Notes: generated by a model from the letters alone, not told the origin. A stretch of 64,000 nucleotides of DNA from Sinonovacula constricta (GCA_007844125.1 CM017569.1:9824519-9888518); one strand, 5' to 3'. Positions 11,266 through 22,358 are shown, numbered from the stretch's first letter. Numbers and translations: made by a program.

Positions 11266-12659
11266 TTTGTACTGGTGGCAGTTTCCGCTCTGAATAAGTG
11301 AAATAAAGTGAAAACAGTTCAAATCACTGCTAAGTATTCATACACATCGGTTTCAGAGAAGGCACCAGTTACGCAAATATTTATTTATAAATAAAATTTA
11401 ATAATAAATACACGAGAGCATGTTAAGAAATCACACCCAGCAATATATGCATACTGACAAAAGAACCAAAAGCAAATGTGAACGAACAAATCACAAAAGT
11501 AATCAATGTTCAAGTTTGTGAATTTGTAAATGTGACTTTCAAACCCGTTTATCACATTTAAAGTTTAAAAGAAATTTAAGAAAAAAGTTTCTATACTTAT
11601 AATATTTGCAAAACCAGTTCAACCAAGCAATCAATTGAATAATTGCCTGGAAGCAATTTAACATGGACACTGTTATACATACTGTACATATTGGACATAA
11701 ACAGTGTACTATAAATCCGTTTACGAAGAAGAATCCGGATGAATCCATTTATGTAAGCGCTGTACATTAGTTGTTGTCTCTAATAAAAGAGTACGACTTT
11801 GGCCTCTTGAAGAACGGCAGCGTTAGTCAGCGTTCTATCTATCAGAATGTTTTTTTTTTTTTTGTAAAAGTAGTATATTTACATCTCTGTTATTTATGAA
11901 ATCGCAATATGCTTTAAATAGTATATGTTGTTTATAAATCATGAGTTATAACGGAATATAACCAAGAATATTTTATTAAGTCCATAACAGAAAATTAGAT
12001 ATTGAACAAAATGATCATTTTACACATATTGGAACCGCCTATCTATATTGGATTAATTAATTTAGTAATCCTAAACTGTTAAAATCTATCCAAACACAGG
12101 TCATGCGAAACAAGCATATCTTGCTCATCTGCTAACATGTAAAATCGACTCATAAAGAACCTTTCTAAAGACGTTACCTTCCCACAAGATAACAAGGAAT
12201 CATAAACACCATGATACGATTTCCATATCTAATAAATCATCTTGATAACTGAATCTGTTTTTCTGCCCTATACTTTCAAATACCTTGATGATTTTCCAAA
12301 TAAAATATGTATAAATAGTATTAAGATTGCTGACTTATCAACTTCGTATTCTTTTCCATTTCTAAATAGCAGTTAAACATTTTAACTAAAATAATCAGAA
12401 CAATCGAAAGGAAATCTAAACATGCCACGTAATTTATTCGAAATTATACACTTTGTACTTTGACCTTCTTTCAAATTACGTATTTTTATTGTCATGGTAT
12501 ACATTCCTCTCTTAAAACATTTATAACACGATCAATTGTTCTTACATTTTTCCCTACATCAAGCTAGCGACATTGTTTTGTCACCTATACATTTGATTTG
12601 ATAATTGGGCAGAATTCGTAGACAAACAAAGACACATTCCCACCCAGCAGCCTGTCCAT
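11266..12659. other. No recognised feature
   Basis: AT-rich. A 13-base T run lies at about 11850. No gene, RNA or mobile signature seen. Confidence 0.45.
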
Positions 12660-12860
12660 GGTTCAAACAATGTATTACAGCCAGTTCAACAAGGTGGTGT
12701 GGGAGGCCAGCGATGTCGGGAGAACGTTCTAAAAATACAAATCGATTTTTTGGCTCGCCTTTACTGTCGGAGCAACTTCTTCATATACCTTACGGACAAA
12801 TGTATAAATGTAGCTGTATGTCATGTAAATTGCTACGTCAATTTATTTAAGGCTGCATGC
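12660..12860 (+). repeat. Dispersed repeat family R1, copy D
   Basis: Contains CCAGTTCAACAAGGTGG, GTGGGAGG, ATCGATTTTTTGG, CGCCTTTACTGTCGGAG and a final AAATTGCTACGTCAA, in R1 order. It lies within chance plus-strand ORFs (12605-12850, 12699-12893). Confidence 0.5.
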
Positions 12861-13734
12861 AACCAAACAGAATTAATTCTGATTTCACCTTAAAGACACT
12901 CTGTGTGCACTCTTTGCTCTATGAATGCACTATCTTTTTTTCTGGAAAGAATAAACGAGGAAGAAGTAAACGAGTGCAAAATCTTTATTCAAGTAATCAC
13001 GTTTTGTCTTTAAATATGTGTCTATACTTAATTACAATGTTTATTGTGAGTGTATGCATTTCGCGTTTGATAAGAAAAAAAAAAAAAAAGGAAATGCTTT
13101 TTATTGCATGCTAGCTCTTTTCAGTCGAATGGCAAAAATGCCTAAAACAAACATGTAGTCATTATAAGACGAACCCTTTAGTGCTCAAAGTTTCTTTATT
13201 TGTAAAGAGCAGTATAAGAACACAGTGATAAATCGCCAATTTTTCAACAATGTGATCTAATGGGCCTATTAAACATCTAATTTAAGATACCTACACATTT
13301 CATAAAATCGCCATTTCTTATTGACTTATGATAAAGCCAATTAAAATTCAGATACGTTGCCATGCAAAAGGCTGTCAATGATTCGATTCTTGTATTACTA
13401 AAAAAAATCCGAGCGAGCGAGTCGCCTGTCGGCTGAATGATATTATCCCAGCAGCGCTATTTGAGCGGCAATACGCTCACGCGAATCAATGATTATTATG
13501 TTTAGTCTTTAATGCTGAGCAAGCAACTAATTCTCTCTGACATTAGATCCTGATCTGCTGGTATGGTAACAATTACGCGTGGCTCAACCCTTTTGGTCCG
13601 ATTTTCATATCATTTGTTCTGATGTACTAAAATGCTTAAGCTAACAACGGATTGCTAGGTGCTTTCTTATTAAAAACTTCCTAAATAAATCTGACTTTGT
13701 AATACAGTTCTGAAAATCAGCCGATGTGGTCTTC
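12861..13734. other. No recognised feature
   Basis: AT-rich with an A-run near 13076-13089. A GC-richer patch at 13410-13490 (CGAGCGAGCGAGTCG) has no open frame or splice signals that I can support. Confidence 0.4.
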
Positions 13735-13970
13735 GGCTCATATGAGCCACGCCAGAGAGACTTTTACACACTTGAGCCACACGAGAGGTTCTTTAGCTCT
13801 CTTGGTAAACACGTCTTGGTTATGAGCCACGCTATAGTGTCTTTAATTCACTTAAGCTAGGAGAGTGTGTTTTAACTCATAAAAGCCAAGCGAGAGGGTT
13901 TGTAGGTCTATGTCACCACTCGAGACGATCTTTAACTCACTTGTGCGACGAGCAAGTGTCTTTAACTCAC

Positions 13971-14388
13971 TAGAGCCACGCGAGAGTACCTTTAACTCAC
14001 CTGAGCCAATCGATAGTGTTTTTAACTCACTTGAGACACGCGATAGGGTCTTTAACTCACTTGTGTCAAGAGAAAGTGTCTTTTACACACTTGAGCCAAG
14101 CGATAGAGTCTTTAACTCACTTGAGCGACGCAAAGGGGTCTTTAACTCACCTGTGTCAAGCGAGCGTGTCTTTAACTCACTTGAGCCACGCAAGAGTACC
14201 TTTAACTCACCTGAGCCAATCATAGTGTTTTAACTCACTTGAGACACGCGATAGGGTCTTTAACTCACTTGTGTCAAGAGAAAGTGTCTTTTACACACTT
14301 GAGCCAAGCGATAGAGTCTTTAACTCACTTGAGCGACGCAAAGGGGTCTTTAACTCACCTGTGTCAAGCGAGCGTGTCTTTAACTCAC
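13971..14388. repeat. 208-bp higher-order repeat, two copies
   Basis: A block of seven 30-bp units is duplicated almost perfectly with period 208: for example the variant TTGTGTCAAGAGAAAGTG occurs at 14061 and again at 14269. The period is 210 minus two bases lost in CATAGTGTTTTAAC of the second copy. The variant order is kept, so the block was copied as a unit. Confidence 0.85.
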
Positions 14389-14491
14389 TTGAGCCACGCG
14401 GGAGTACCTTTATCTCACCTGAGCCATGCGAGAGTGTCTTTAATTCACTTAAGCCATTCGATAGGGTCTTTAACTCAATTGAGCCACTCGA

Positions 14492-14750
14492 GAATGTCTC
14501 TAGCTTACTTGAACCAAGCAAGTTTGTACATCAGCCTAATCACGAGAGAGTGTCTTTAACTCTCGTGAGCCACGCGAGAATGTCTCTAGCTTACTTGAAC
14601 CAAGCAAGTTTGTATATCAGCCTAATCACGAGAGAGTGTCTTTAACTCTCGTGAGCTACGCGAGAATGTCTTTAACTGACTTGAGCGAAGCAAGTTTGTA
14701 TATCAGCTTAATCACATGATTAGGTCTTTAACTAACTTGGGCCATGCGAG
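14492..14750. repeat. 86-bp higher-order repeat, three copies, each with a 9-bp-arm hairpin
   Basis: GAATGTCTCTAGC-type starts at 14492, 14578 and 14664 give an exact 86-bp period. The first two copies contain TCACGAGAG and CTCTCGTGA separated by 11 bases (14540-14548/14560-14568 and 14626-14634/14646-14654), perfect hairpin arms; the third is diverged. Confidence 0.85.
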
Positions 14751-14776
14751 AGGGCTTTCGGGTCACTTGAGTTAAG

Positions 14777-16244
14777 AATTCACAGTAAACTTTTAATTAA
14801 GCTGACGGATTGATTTAATAGTTATCATTCAAATGCAAAACAATGTGACACTATACTGTAAGCCTATTTGATTGCCAAAACAGTAACGCAAAACAATCTT
14901 TATATGTTTATTATGAATTAAATATTATCATTATCATTTATTGTAATGTTTATAGTTTTATATGCAACCGTGTGCATATTAATCGGACAAAATGCAGATC
15001 CAGAGTCTCTATCTGTATACATCTACCTACATTGAATTGATATGTTGTTGATATGTTGTTAATTAATTATTCAAAGCAAATCGTTTTCTTCTAAACTGTT
15101 TGTAGTTAATCTACATGTAACTAAGCACAAATACCACGGCAATATGTCCGTCCTGAAATTTCAGAATATATTGATTCGAAATAATTTTTCATCAGAAAGT
15201 AATACATTGTGAACAGTTATACTTAGATTTCCTAGGATTAAAATGGAGAATATACTATGAGAAGATTTTCCCTTAAAATGTTTAATCGTCTAAAGCAAAA
15301 GTGTGCAATTAGTAAAATAGCTCAAAACTTACTAATCCAGGGCGTATGCTTTCAGTAAATGTATAAACAATATCATATTTCTAAGCAAAATGTTATATCT
15401 TTATTACTTCAATATTATTGCCATAATGTTTAATCATCAGACAAAGAACAATAACCTATGTTAGCAGGATTGGGCATGAAAAATCCAGGTAGTCTCCCTT
15501 TCAGTTAACAAATATTCAATTAACTTTTCAGCAAAATATGCAAGAATGGAAAGTATGCATGAGCGGTAATATGTGGAATCGGACTGGCTTAACAAGTTGG
15601 CTATATGCCTTATTTGTTTTAAAAGGAAAATCCTCCTGTTCGCCACACTAAAAAAAAAAATTATAAAATAGCTTTGAACAATAATACAAAGATATGAAGC
15701 TGAAACGGTGGCAAACGTTGTTTTCTTTGAAGCCATAATATGTACCGGACGGTTTTATTATATGTGTATTAATGGTAACTTTTCTTTGTTTATTGATTTT
15801 AATAAAAGTAATATTCATCGTTTAAATACTTCTTAATTTTTCAACTGCAATAAATGAAAGCTATACACATTTTAAAGTAATCCCTGTATTGTAATTGCTT
15901 GTTTATATTTCAACTGTAAATTCAGGACACTGATCAGTTTGAAAGTAGGATTTTGATGTTGACGCACATGTGATTCCAAAAGATGTGAAATTTAAAACAC
16001 TACATTAAGCATTATTATTATTAAGCATATATAGTGAGGAAGTTTGTCTTACATATAAGACTTTCATTAGGCATGTCATTAGAATATGTATTGTGCATGC
16101 TATTATATAAAGTACGAGTCTTACTTATACGTGTAAACTGTCCAATATTCATTGCCCACGATGCCACTTTTGTAGTTTTGTTATAATCAAGAGTGTTTAT
16201 ATACTTGGACGTTTTTATGAATCATTGTAACTGTTAATTTTCAG
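14777..16244. other. No recognised feature
   Basis: AT-rich. A chance minus-strand ORF (15461-15736) has no recognisable motif. Presumed intron or intergenic. Confidence 0.45.
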
Positions 16245-16349
16245 AGGGGGGATCAAGTTTCGAAGTCGGGCTTAAAATGCTCATGTCGATGCCCACGACC
16301 CAACAACTGAAAGCGGCCATTGCGAAAAAGCCGGGGAAAGCAACTTCAG
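16245..16349 (+). CDS. Candidate internal coding exon, 105 nt, phase 1-1, family not recognised
   Basis: A GC-richer island in AT-rich DNA bounded by TGTTAATTTTCAG before and GTATGG after, both good splice signals. Its length is 105 nt. Of the three frames only one is open throughout; it starts after two bases completing a split codon and ends with one base of the next, so the exon is symmetric (phase 1 at both ends) and could be skipped without a frameshift. The product includes FEVGLKMLMSMPTTQQL followed by a lysine/alanine-rich KAAIAKKPGKATS: probably a soluble or cytoplasmic linker, with no cysteine and no transmembrane segment. I do not recognise the protein. The neighbouring exons must lie far away; the best downstream candidate is 47580-47690, whose phase-1 reading would join as ...KATS-V-GQIV.... 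What is seen: splice sites, the open frame and the base-composition contrast. What is inferred: that it is a real exon. Confidence 0.6.
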
Positions 16350-19300
16350 GTATGGCGTTTTGTTATTTTGATGCCCATCAAATGCATGATTGTTTCGATT
16401 GGAGATGTATGTTTTTAATTTTCAGTTTAGAGTTTATTTCATAAAAACTGTCACAACCCTATTTCAATGGGACTATTTTTAAAAATCCATAGCTAGTATC
16501 ATGCAATATATGTCACAAGATGTACCTAAAATTATTTCGAATCCTATAGTGTAGATCCTGATCATACAGCCCCGATTGCATTTGTGAAATCAAAGTGTGC
16601 TTATAATACGAAGGTCTACATAATCGTTTTGTGTTAATAGTAGCACGTGTATGGTCGATTTAACTTTTAAACTTTATACATTGTGCGTGACAGGTACAGT
16701 TACCCGAATTTCTGAAAATGTAGTATTTATATAAGAAGTAACTATCAATGAAAATAAAACAATAAATTAAAGAGTTTCAAGATTTCAATAAGTTGATAAA
16801 CTATATGCATGTATTTACATAAAGACTTGTATGAACAAGGTCTTTTGAAAACAGATCATTTTGTGAACTGTATAATTAGTTAATAAATTATTTCTGTTTT
16901 AGGTATAAAATGACATCCCTCCCTTTTAGACAGTTTACATATATACCATACAATACATTTTAGCAATATAATTATATGAAGTTTTAATATGCCCGTTTTG
17001 TTGTTGTATTTTGTTGTTGTTGTTGTTTTTGTTAAGGCTAAAAAATTAGCAGAGGTATTTTCTTAATCCATGCATATTAATTTACATAAAAATATAATGT
17101 AGTTTTTATGATTTGTTTTGCATTTTTACAGTATAACATGTACAGGTGGACAGAACTCTTTAAAAATAAACATCATTATTGTAATGAAAATGGCTGATGT
17201 GTTTTCGGTAAAAAAATTGACACTTTATAGTGAAATAGCTTATTCAATTGATGTAGCAGCATTGCATCCAAGGGCAACAATGTAATACATAGAGTTGTAC
17301 ATATTTCCTGGTAGAGTTATCCTTCATAGCATACATAGCACGTACATTGTTTATTTTTAAGTGAACAGTTTTCATTGATCTTTAAAAACCGTTGCATTGC
17401 TTTCAATGTGTATTAGGGACAAACATCAGTTGCAATGATTTAACTTTACCCACTTGGTTTATGATGAGAGTTTCGATTTGCCAATCGATCGATCAATATC
17501 GCTAGTTAAACGCGTCTCTTACAGGCCGGAGATTAAGCTCTGACAATTAAACAAGTCTGTTATTTGGTTATAAAGAATAGTATGTCAATTGTTGTCCATG
17601 CTGTGGTGCCATTTAAGGTTATAAGTTTAAGCCTATAGAATAAAATATGATTATGTATCATGAAACCCAGTCAAAAATGTTTGTTTCTTTCTCTAAATAA
17701 TGTTTTCCATTGTTTAGATGCACAGTACCACCGACTACAGAACCTTCACCATTTATAGCTAACAAATGATTTATACACTGTGATAAACATAATTTCCTAG
17801 CAACACTATCATTTAAAGTACAGACATAAAATTGGTCAAATAATTTGTAGGTGTACTTGGTATTACATATAAATAAACGTATATACGGTGGGTTTATTGT
17901 AACAGGTATAGCTTATAGAGATCATTATACCTGTTCTTTACAGTCTTGGATTATGTTTGTAAATGCAATTCCATTGGTCCTGTATTTCAATATTTTTTTC
18001 CTTTGGCATAGCTTTAATCAATCATGAAACGATTATAGATATATTTGTTAGAGGAATTAACCTTACTTGTGGTTACTTTTTCTCTGTTTTGAAATAAATC
18101 ATATTTGCCATAATATTTAAAATATTACAATGACAGTTATTTCAAAAGATATTGTCTGATTACATTATATTTAGTGTAACAGTTGTACAGTAAGTATTAA
18201 TTATATCGAGCCGAAAGAAATTAACTATTTGTTAACTTATAGAAAATATTTTTTTTAATTGTTTCCTTTCACTGATTACAGTAGGAGCAAATGCAGCTTT
18301 TTAATTTTCAGTTTACGCAGAACACAATGCGTCACCAATATCATACGGCATATTCTTTTCTCAAACCATGGTACAATTGAATCCTTCGTGCTTTTGAATA
18401 GCATTTTATATACTTTATATAATGTTTATTAAAGTTTCCTATATTTCTGGTCTTTATATCATTTCCCAAACAGGGAAAGGGAAACTATTTTGTAATAATG
18501 TATCATAGATATGTTTGTATCTTTAAGATGACTTTGGAAGTATTTGAATGGCTTAAGGTAGAAATTGTCTATTTAGCATTTTCTCTAAAACCATCTTTTC
18601 CTTTTTTCTCAATTGATTGTATTATCTAAATACCTATACCTTATCCTAAAAAGTTAATGTTTCCATACATATTTATACATTGGATATATGTAAGAAAAGA
18701 ACCTAAAATGTTGTAACAAATCATATATAGTATGTATTCCTGCATCGACAGGCAAGCAATTATTTTCGGCAAGTCTCGCGAACTAGATTTATCTCTGCCT
18801 CGCGTGATAACATTTTCTTTATTCAACACTAACCTAGTATTCTATATATAAAAGCCCTCTTTGACTCTTGCTTCACTCTAATGACTTCATAGTGAAGGTC
18901 TGACTCAAAAAAGTCTCGAAACTTTAGAATCCTTTGATTTAGCGTTGCAAGACAGCAAGATGAATAATCAAACGAAAAGCGAAAATCGAACACATGTTTT
19001 AGTTTATCACATTAAATTCAGAAAATTTTACAATAAAAATGTTAAACTACACATAAGTAGACACATGTATGTAGATCAGGTAGTGAAAAAGCACCAGCCG
19101 TGGAATACTTTAGTGAAGATTAACATATTCAACGCATAACAATCATCAGCAATATCCCGAACAATAACATAAAGTCGTGTTGTACATTGTGTGAATGCTT
19201 GTTTTGTATGTTTCAAGTACTGAATGTATTTAATTCATTCGCAATTTAATATTACTTATCAGTGTTTTATTATACCATACCCAGAAACCGTATAAAAAAG

Positions 19301-19469
19301 AATGTAGCTAACCGAACCAAAACGACTGTGATTTTTGTGTGAAGCAAATTGAAAATGACCGCTAGACATTCAGTTAAGATTCGAGACAACATCTTATCTG
19401 ATACCTCTTGTTGATCTCCCAGCCTACTCAAGATGAGTTTGGGATGAAACCTACAGGGAACGTTTTCTC
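16350..19469. other. No recognised feature; likely intron
   Basis: About 3.1 kb of AT-rich sequence. A (TTG)n-rich patch lies at about 16998-17035 and a GATCGATCGATC run near 17485. No coding, RNA or mobile signature was recognised. Confidence 0.45.
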
Positions 19470-19620
19470 GCGGGAATAACATAGCTGGTTGCTAATGGTG
19501 TTGTCATCACCTCGCACACAGTAATATGAAGTATCAAGGAAGCCGAAAGATCTACAGGAAATTGACCGGAAAATTAATTTGGTGGTGAGGAATATGGTCT
19601 TGTAATATCTCACATCCAAA
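19470..19620. repeat. Diverged repeat family R5, copy 1
   Basis: Shares with 20755-20890 the words GTTGCTAATGGTGTTGTCAT / CACCTC and, 60-70 bases on, AATTGACCGGAAAATTAATT and CTTGTAA. The minus-strand frame here contains DTSYYCVRG, which looks Ig-like but is not conserved in copy 2. Confidence 0.5.
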
Positions 19621-19992
19621 AGAAATGTACATAGAGGATATTTTTTCTCGTTTTGTGTGTAAGATGCTTTTATTGGTTTACTACTGGTTACAATATGATG
19701 TTGCTAATAACGAGCCGAAATAAAACACATCCTTCACATGAAAACAGCAACAACAAATATTATTTTACTGCATGCCTATAACTATAATTAAAAAAAATAT
19801 TTCAATTGTTAAATCCTAATTTAGTACCTGGTACCTGAGTTGCACACAAAATTCAAATATAATCTTTCCTTTCTGACAAATATAGTTCCCAGTTAACTCT
19901 TTTCTTTCCTAATGAACAATACAACACATTGAAAAAATGATTTTATCTCGTTGAAAATATTGGAAATGTATAAGGAATTAAGTACCGCGTAC

Positions 19993-20045
19993 ATGGTATA
20001 GTGGTTAAGACTCAAGAAAGTGAAAAGGTCTAAAATCCCTAAGCA
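19993..20045 (+). mobile_element. Degenerate tRNA-derived SINE head
   Basis: ATGGTATAGTGGTTAAGACTC is a good box A region and GGTCTAAAATCCC, about 25 bases on, is a degraded box B. The spacing is a little short for a tRNA and the stems do not pair. No body from the Meta-like family follows. Confidence 0.4.
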
Positions 20046-20754
20046 GAAATTTATTGTGATTGGCAGACATCGTCTGCGATAAGAGAAGGTAGCATCTGCT
20101 TTCCGTACTGATTTAATTAATTGTAGATTTATGTGTACTGGTTTGTGCTAAAACCGGGTGTGCAAGGAAACACCTGTATAACAATAGTTCAAAATGTTAA
20201 TCGATAAATAAATATTCACAATGACTACTGTATATCCATTTCAGACAAACTTATTTCCAGTTTTAATTTTAGAAGGTTTACTTTATTGGCTGTTCCTTAC
20301 AAAACTAATTAAACAATGGCTAGATCCCTTTAATTACCTAAATAATATACTTTAATAATTAACTCAGGGGGTTGTGTCTTAAAGCTTGTTTATCATGCTT
20401 TATTACTTAGCACAATTACACATTATAGACAAATACATTCTACTAATGATTATAATAGAATGTAGTCATTTTACAAGGACCGTAAAACCTAATAATTTTC
20501 ATGCTTCCAAGATTGTGTAGATCTCCAAATATAATTAACTAGTTTCCATAAAAAGGGAAAGGAAAGTTGCGATGTGTAAGGAGGACATCGCTTTCAAAGC
20601 ATATACATATTTAAACAATATTGATGTTATTATAAAACTATGACTTAATGGTACAACTATCCGTGTGAAAATCCTTAAATGAAACGCCTTTTTATACAAC
20701 TAATCTTCTGGACTGCTTTGAAATATGGCATTCTATAATATCTGTCTTGCTCGT
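20046..20754. other. No recognised feature
   Basis: AT-rich filler between a SINE head and the second R5 repeat copy. Confidence 0.4.
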
Positions 20755-20890
20755 AGGAAGAACATTGAATGTTGCTAATGATGTTTTCATCACCTCTAAA
20801 CATATCACTCGATGTAAAAATCTATTTCTATACCAAACTGACCAGAAAATTGATTTGATGGCAAGGCTAAACAAATCTCAAGCCTTGTAA
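20755..20890. repeat. Diverged repeat family R5, copy 2
   Basis: Contains GTTGCTAATGATGTTTTCAT / CACCTC, AAACTGACCAGAAAATTGAT and CCTTGTAA in the same order as copy 1 about 1.28 kb upstream. Confidence 0.5.
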
Positions 20891-21036
20891 CCTTGAATGG
20901 ATATGGCCGTGACAACTGTTCAGAGTCAAATGAACTATTCGCGCTCATACCACTCGTTATCAATTGCATGTATTGTTGTCTGCATATATGGCTTTAAGAG
21001 ACTTATATTACGTTTATTAAATACAAGTTGAGATCA

Positions 21037-21287
21037 GGACCTGGTAGCGCAATCGGTAGAGTGTCGGTAGAGGTACAAGAGTTTGAACCCGGGCCGCGAC
21101 ATACCAAAGTCGTGAGAAATGTTAGTGATATAGCTCTCTCTCTAACGCTTAAACAAGTGTAAGGGTAGTTCCACGACTGGTTGGCCAAGTGTAAGGATAA
21201 TGTGACTGGGTATGGTTTCATGCCAGATGTTCACGGCATGCTATACACAGTGAAGGCAGCACTATATCTGCTTCAAGTGGACACCGT
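21037..21287 (+). mobile_element. Meta-like tRNA-SINE, nearly full length, left half of an inverted pair
   Basis: Begins GGACCTGGTAGCGCAATCGG (box A) with a mutated box B (GTTTGAACCCG), then the core ACTGGTTGGCC..GTGT.AGGATAATGTGACTGGGT and the GTTCACGGCATGCTATACAC block. It stops at GGACACCGTCC, losing the AAAC tail. A second copy in the opposite direction follows after 15 bases. Confidence 0.85.
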
Positions 21288-21302
21288 CCATTAACTTACC
21301 TA

Positions 21303-21441
21303 CCCTTATATTTGCTTGAGCATTAGCATTGGAGCTATACCACTACCATTTTAACGACTTTGGAATTTTGTGGCCAGGGATCGAAAACGGTACCTCCCGT
21401 ACCTAGAGCCGACGCTCTACCAATTGCGCTACCAGGTCCGG
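21303..21441 (-). mobile_element. Meta-like tRNA-SINE, 5' half only, right half of an inverted pair
   Basis: Complement of the tRNA head plus the start of the body up to ATAAGGGTA. Box A (TAGCGCAATTGG) and box B (TTTTCGATCCC) are recognisable on the minus strand. With the plus copy at 21037 it forms about 140-bp imperfect inverted arms. Confidence 0.85.
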
Positions 21442-21791
21442 TATGATCCATTATATACACAATTAGTTGGCCTGTCTAAACTTGTAATTTGAGGTATCAA
21501 GAAACGTTAGTAGCTTAACAACAATTTGGTCAAAATATATTATGCGCGGAATGCATAATTAATTCGAATTTATGTTATTTATCCTGGTTCTGTCAGCAAA
21601 GTAGACATTCCTAAAGCTTACATATTCTTTTAAATACCACTTAAGCAATGACAACATTTACTTTCTGGTACATGTATGCTGAATATTCCTATAGAAGTAT
21701 ATGTCTACGGTGTATTTACACTTGAGATTCGTTCTAAAGAGAGTTCGGCGCGTGATCTGGCCTAAGGCACTCAGAAAAATCTATAATCCTT

Positions 21792-22349
21792 CATCGTCGG
21801 ATACCCACGGTTGATTCTATTAACGTTACTCTCCATTCATCACCCGTGGGCAAATTGCTACTCATTTCGTCGTTCTGTTTGAATAGAACAGAACATACAT
21901 TATCCAATCAGATGATCGGTTACAAAATTAAATACTCTTTAATCGGAAGATCAATACGGTGACCTGAGAACGTAAACATGGCGACCGGTACACCGCATCG
22001 CAAGTGTAAAATATGTCTGTCAGCGATCCGCGACAAATGTTCTTACAGATCTTTGGGCACTCCAGCAAGTATTAAAAAATACACGTCGGATTTAAACGAA
22101 ATCGGTTTCCTTGCCCATGAAGACAGTGACGTTGCTTGTAATTTGTGCGTAAAAAACTTACGACAATGCTATCGAAGTGGTATGAAAGCGTAAACTTGAT
22201 TGGTTGGCAGATTTGCTAGGATGGTCTCAGCGAACCAATCGGATTGCGGCATTTCATAGTAAACAAAGCGACGAAATGAAGTAGCAATTTGCCCATGGGT
22301 GATGAATGGAGAGTAACCTAATAGAATCAACCGTGGGTATCCGACGACG
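21792..22349. mobile_element. 558-bp DNA transposon with 89-bp terminal inverted repeats and 9-bp target duplication
   Basis: The left repeat 21792-21880 and the complement of 22261-22349 match along about 89 bp with a handful of differences; both begin C[A/G]TCGTCGGATACCCACGG. The element is flanked by a perfect 9-bp direct repeat ATAATCCTT at 21783-21791 and 22350-22358. Long terminal repeats plus a 9-bp duplication fit the Mutator-like (MULE) superfamily best; other superfamilies with 8-9 bp duplications are possible. The interior is only about 380 bp and carries one intact small ORF (21978-22193) but no transposase, so it is non-autonomous. CCAAT-type motifs lie on both sides of the ORF (CCAATCAG at about 21904, CCAATCGG at about 22235). 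The conserved flanking repeat suggests a fairly recent insertion. Confidence 0.88.
21978..22193 (+). CDS. 71-residue zinc-finger-like protein carried by the transposon
   Basis: An ATG ORF in a fair Kozak context (AACATGG) that ends just before the right terminal region. It contains C10-x2-C13 and C54-x2-C57, spaced like a treble-clef finger of the ZAD type found at the N-terminus of many arthropod zinc-finger proteins; basic and aromatic residues (KCSYRSLG, RQCYRSGMKA) surround it. No catalytic domain follows. The likely reading is that it is the N-terminal DNA-binding or dimerisation part, or first exon, of a once larger transposase, kept in an internally deleted element. It might be expressed as a small protein that binds the ends or interferes with the parental transposase; that is conjecture. 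No frameshift or stop interrupts it, and the codons look like ordinary coding sequence. Confidence 0.6.
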   Translation: MATGTPHRKCKICLSAIRDKCSYRSLGTPASIKKYTSDLNEIGFLAHEDSDVACNLCVKNLRQCYRSGMKA

Positions 22350-22358
22350 ATAATCCTT

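Larger units (their letters stand above)
13735..14776. repeat. 30-bp minisatellite array with higher-order structure
   Basis: About 1 kb of tandem units of 30 bp; the consensus is close to GTCTTTAACTCACTTGAGCC followed by ACGCGAGAGT. Because 30 is a multiple of three and two plus frames of the unit lack stops, long open frames arise with ten-residue repeats (VFNSLEPRES in one frame, SLTHLSHARV in the next, and LSRGSSELKT on the minus strand). The start is decayed (13735-13900) and the end fades after 14750. Having three competing open frames argues that the ORFs are by-products of the array. Confidence 0.92.

Noticed and set aside
13910..14645. Repeat-protein ORFs over the 30-bp array
   Set aside because: Several frames on both strands are open at once because the unit is 30 bp and stop-free; one clear coding frame is not favoured.
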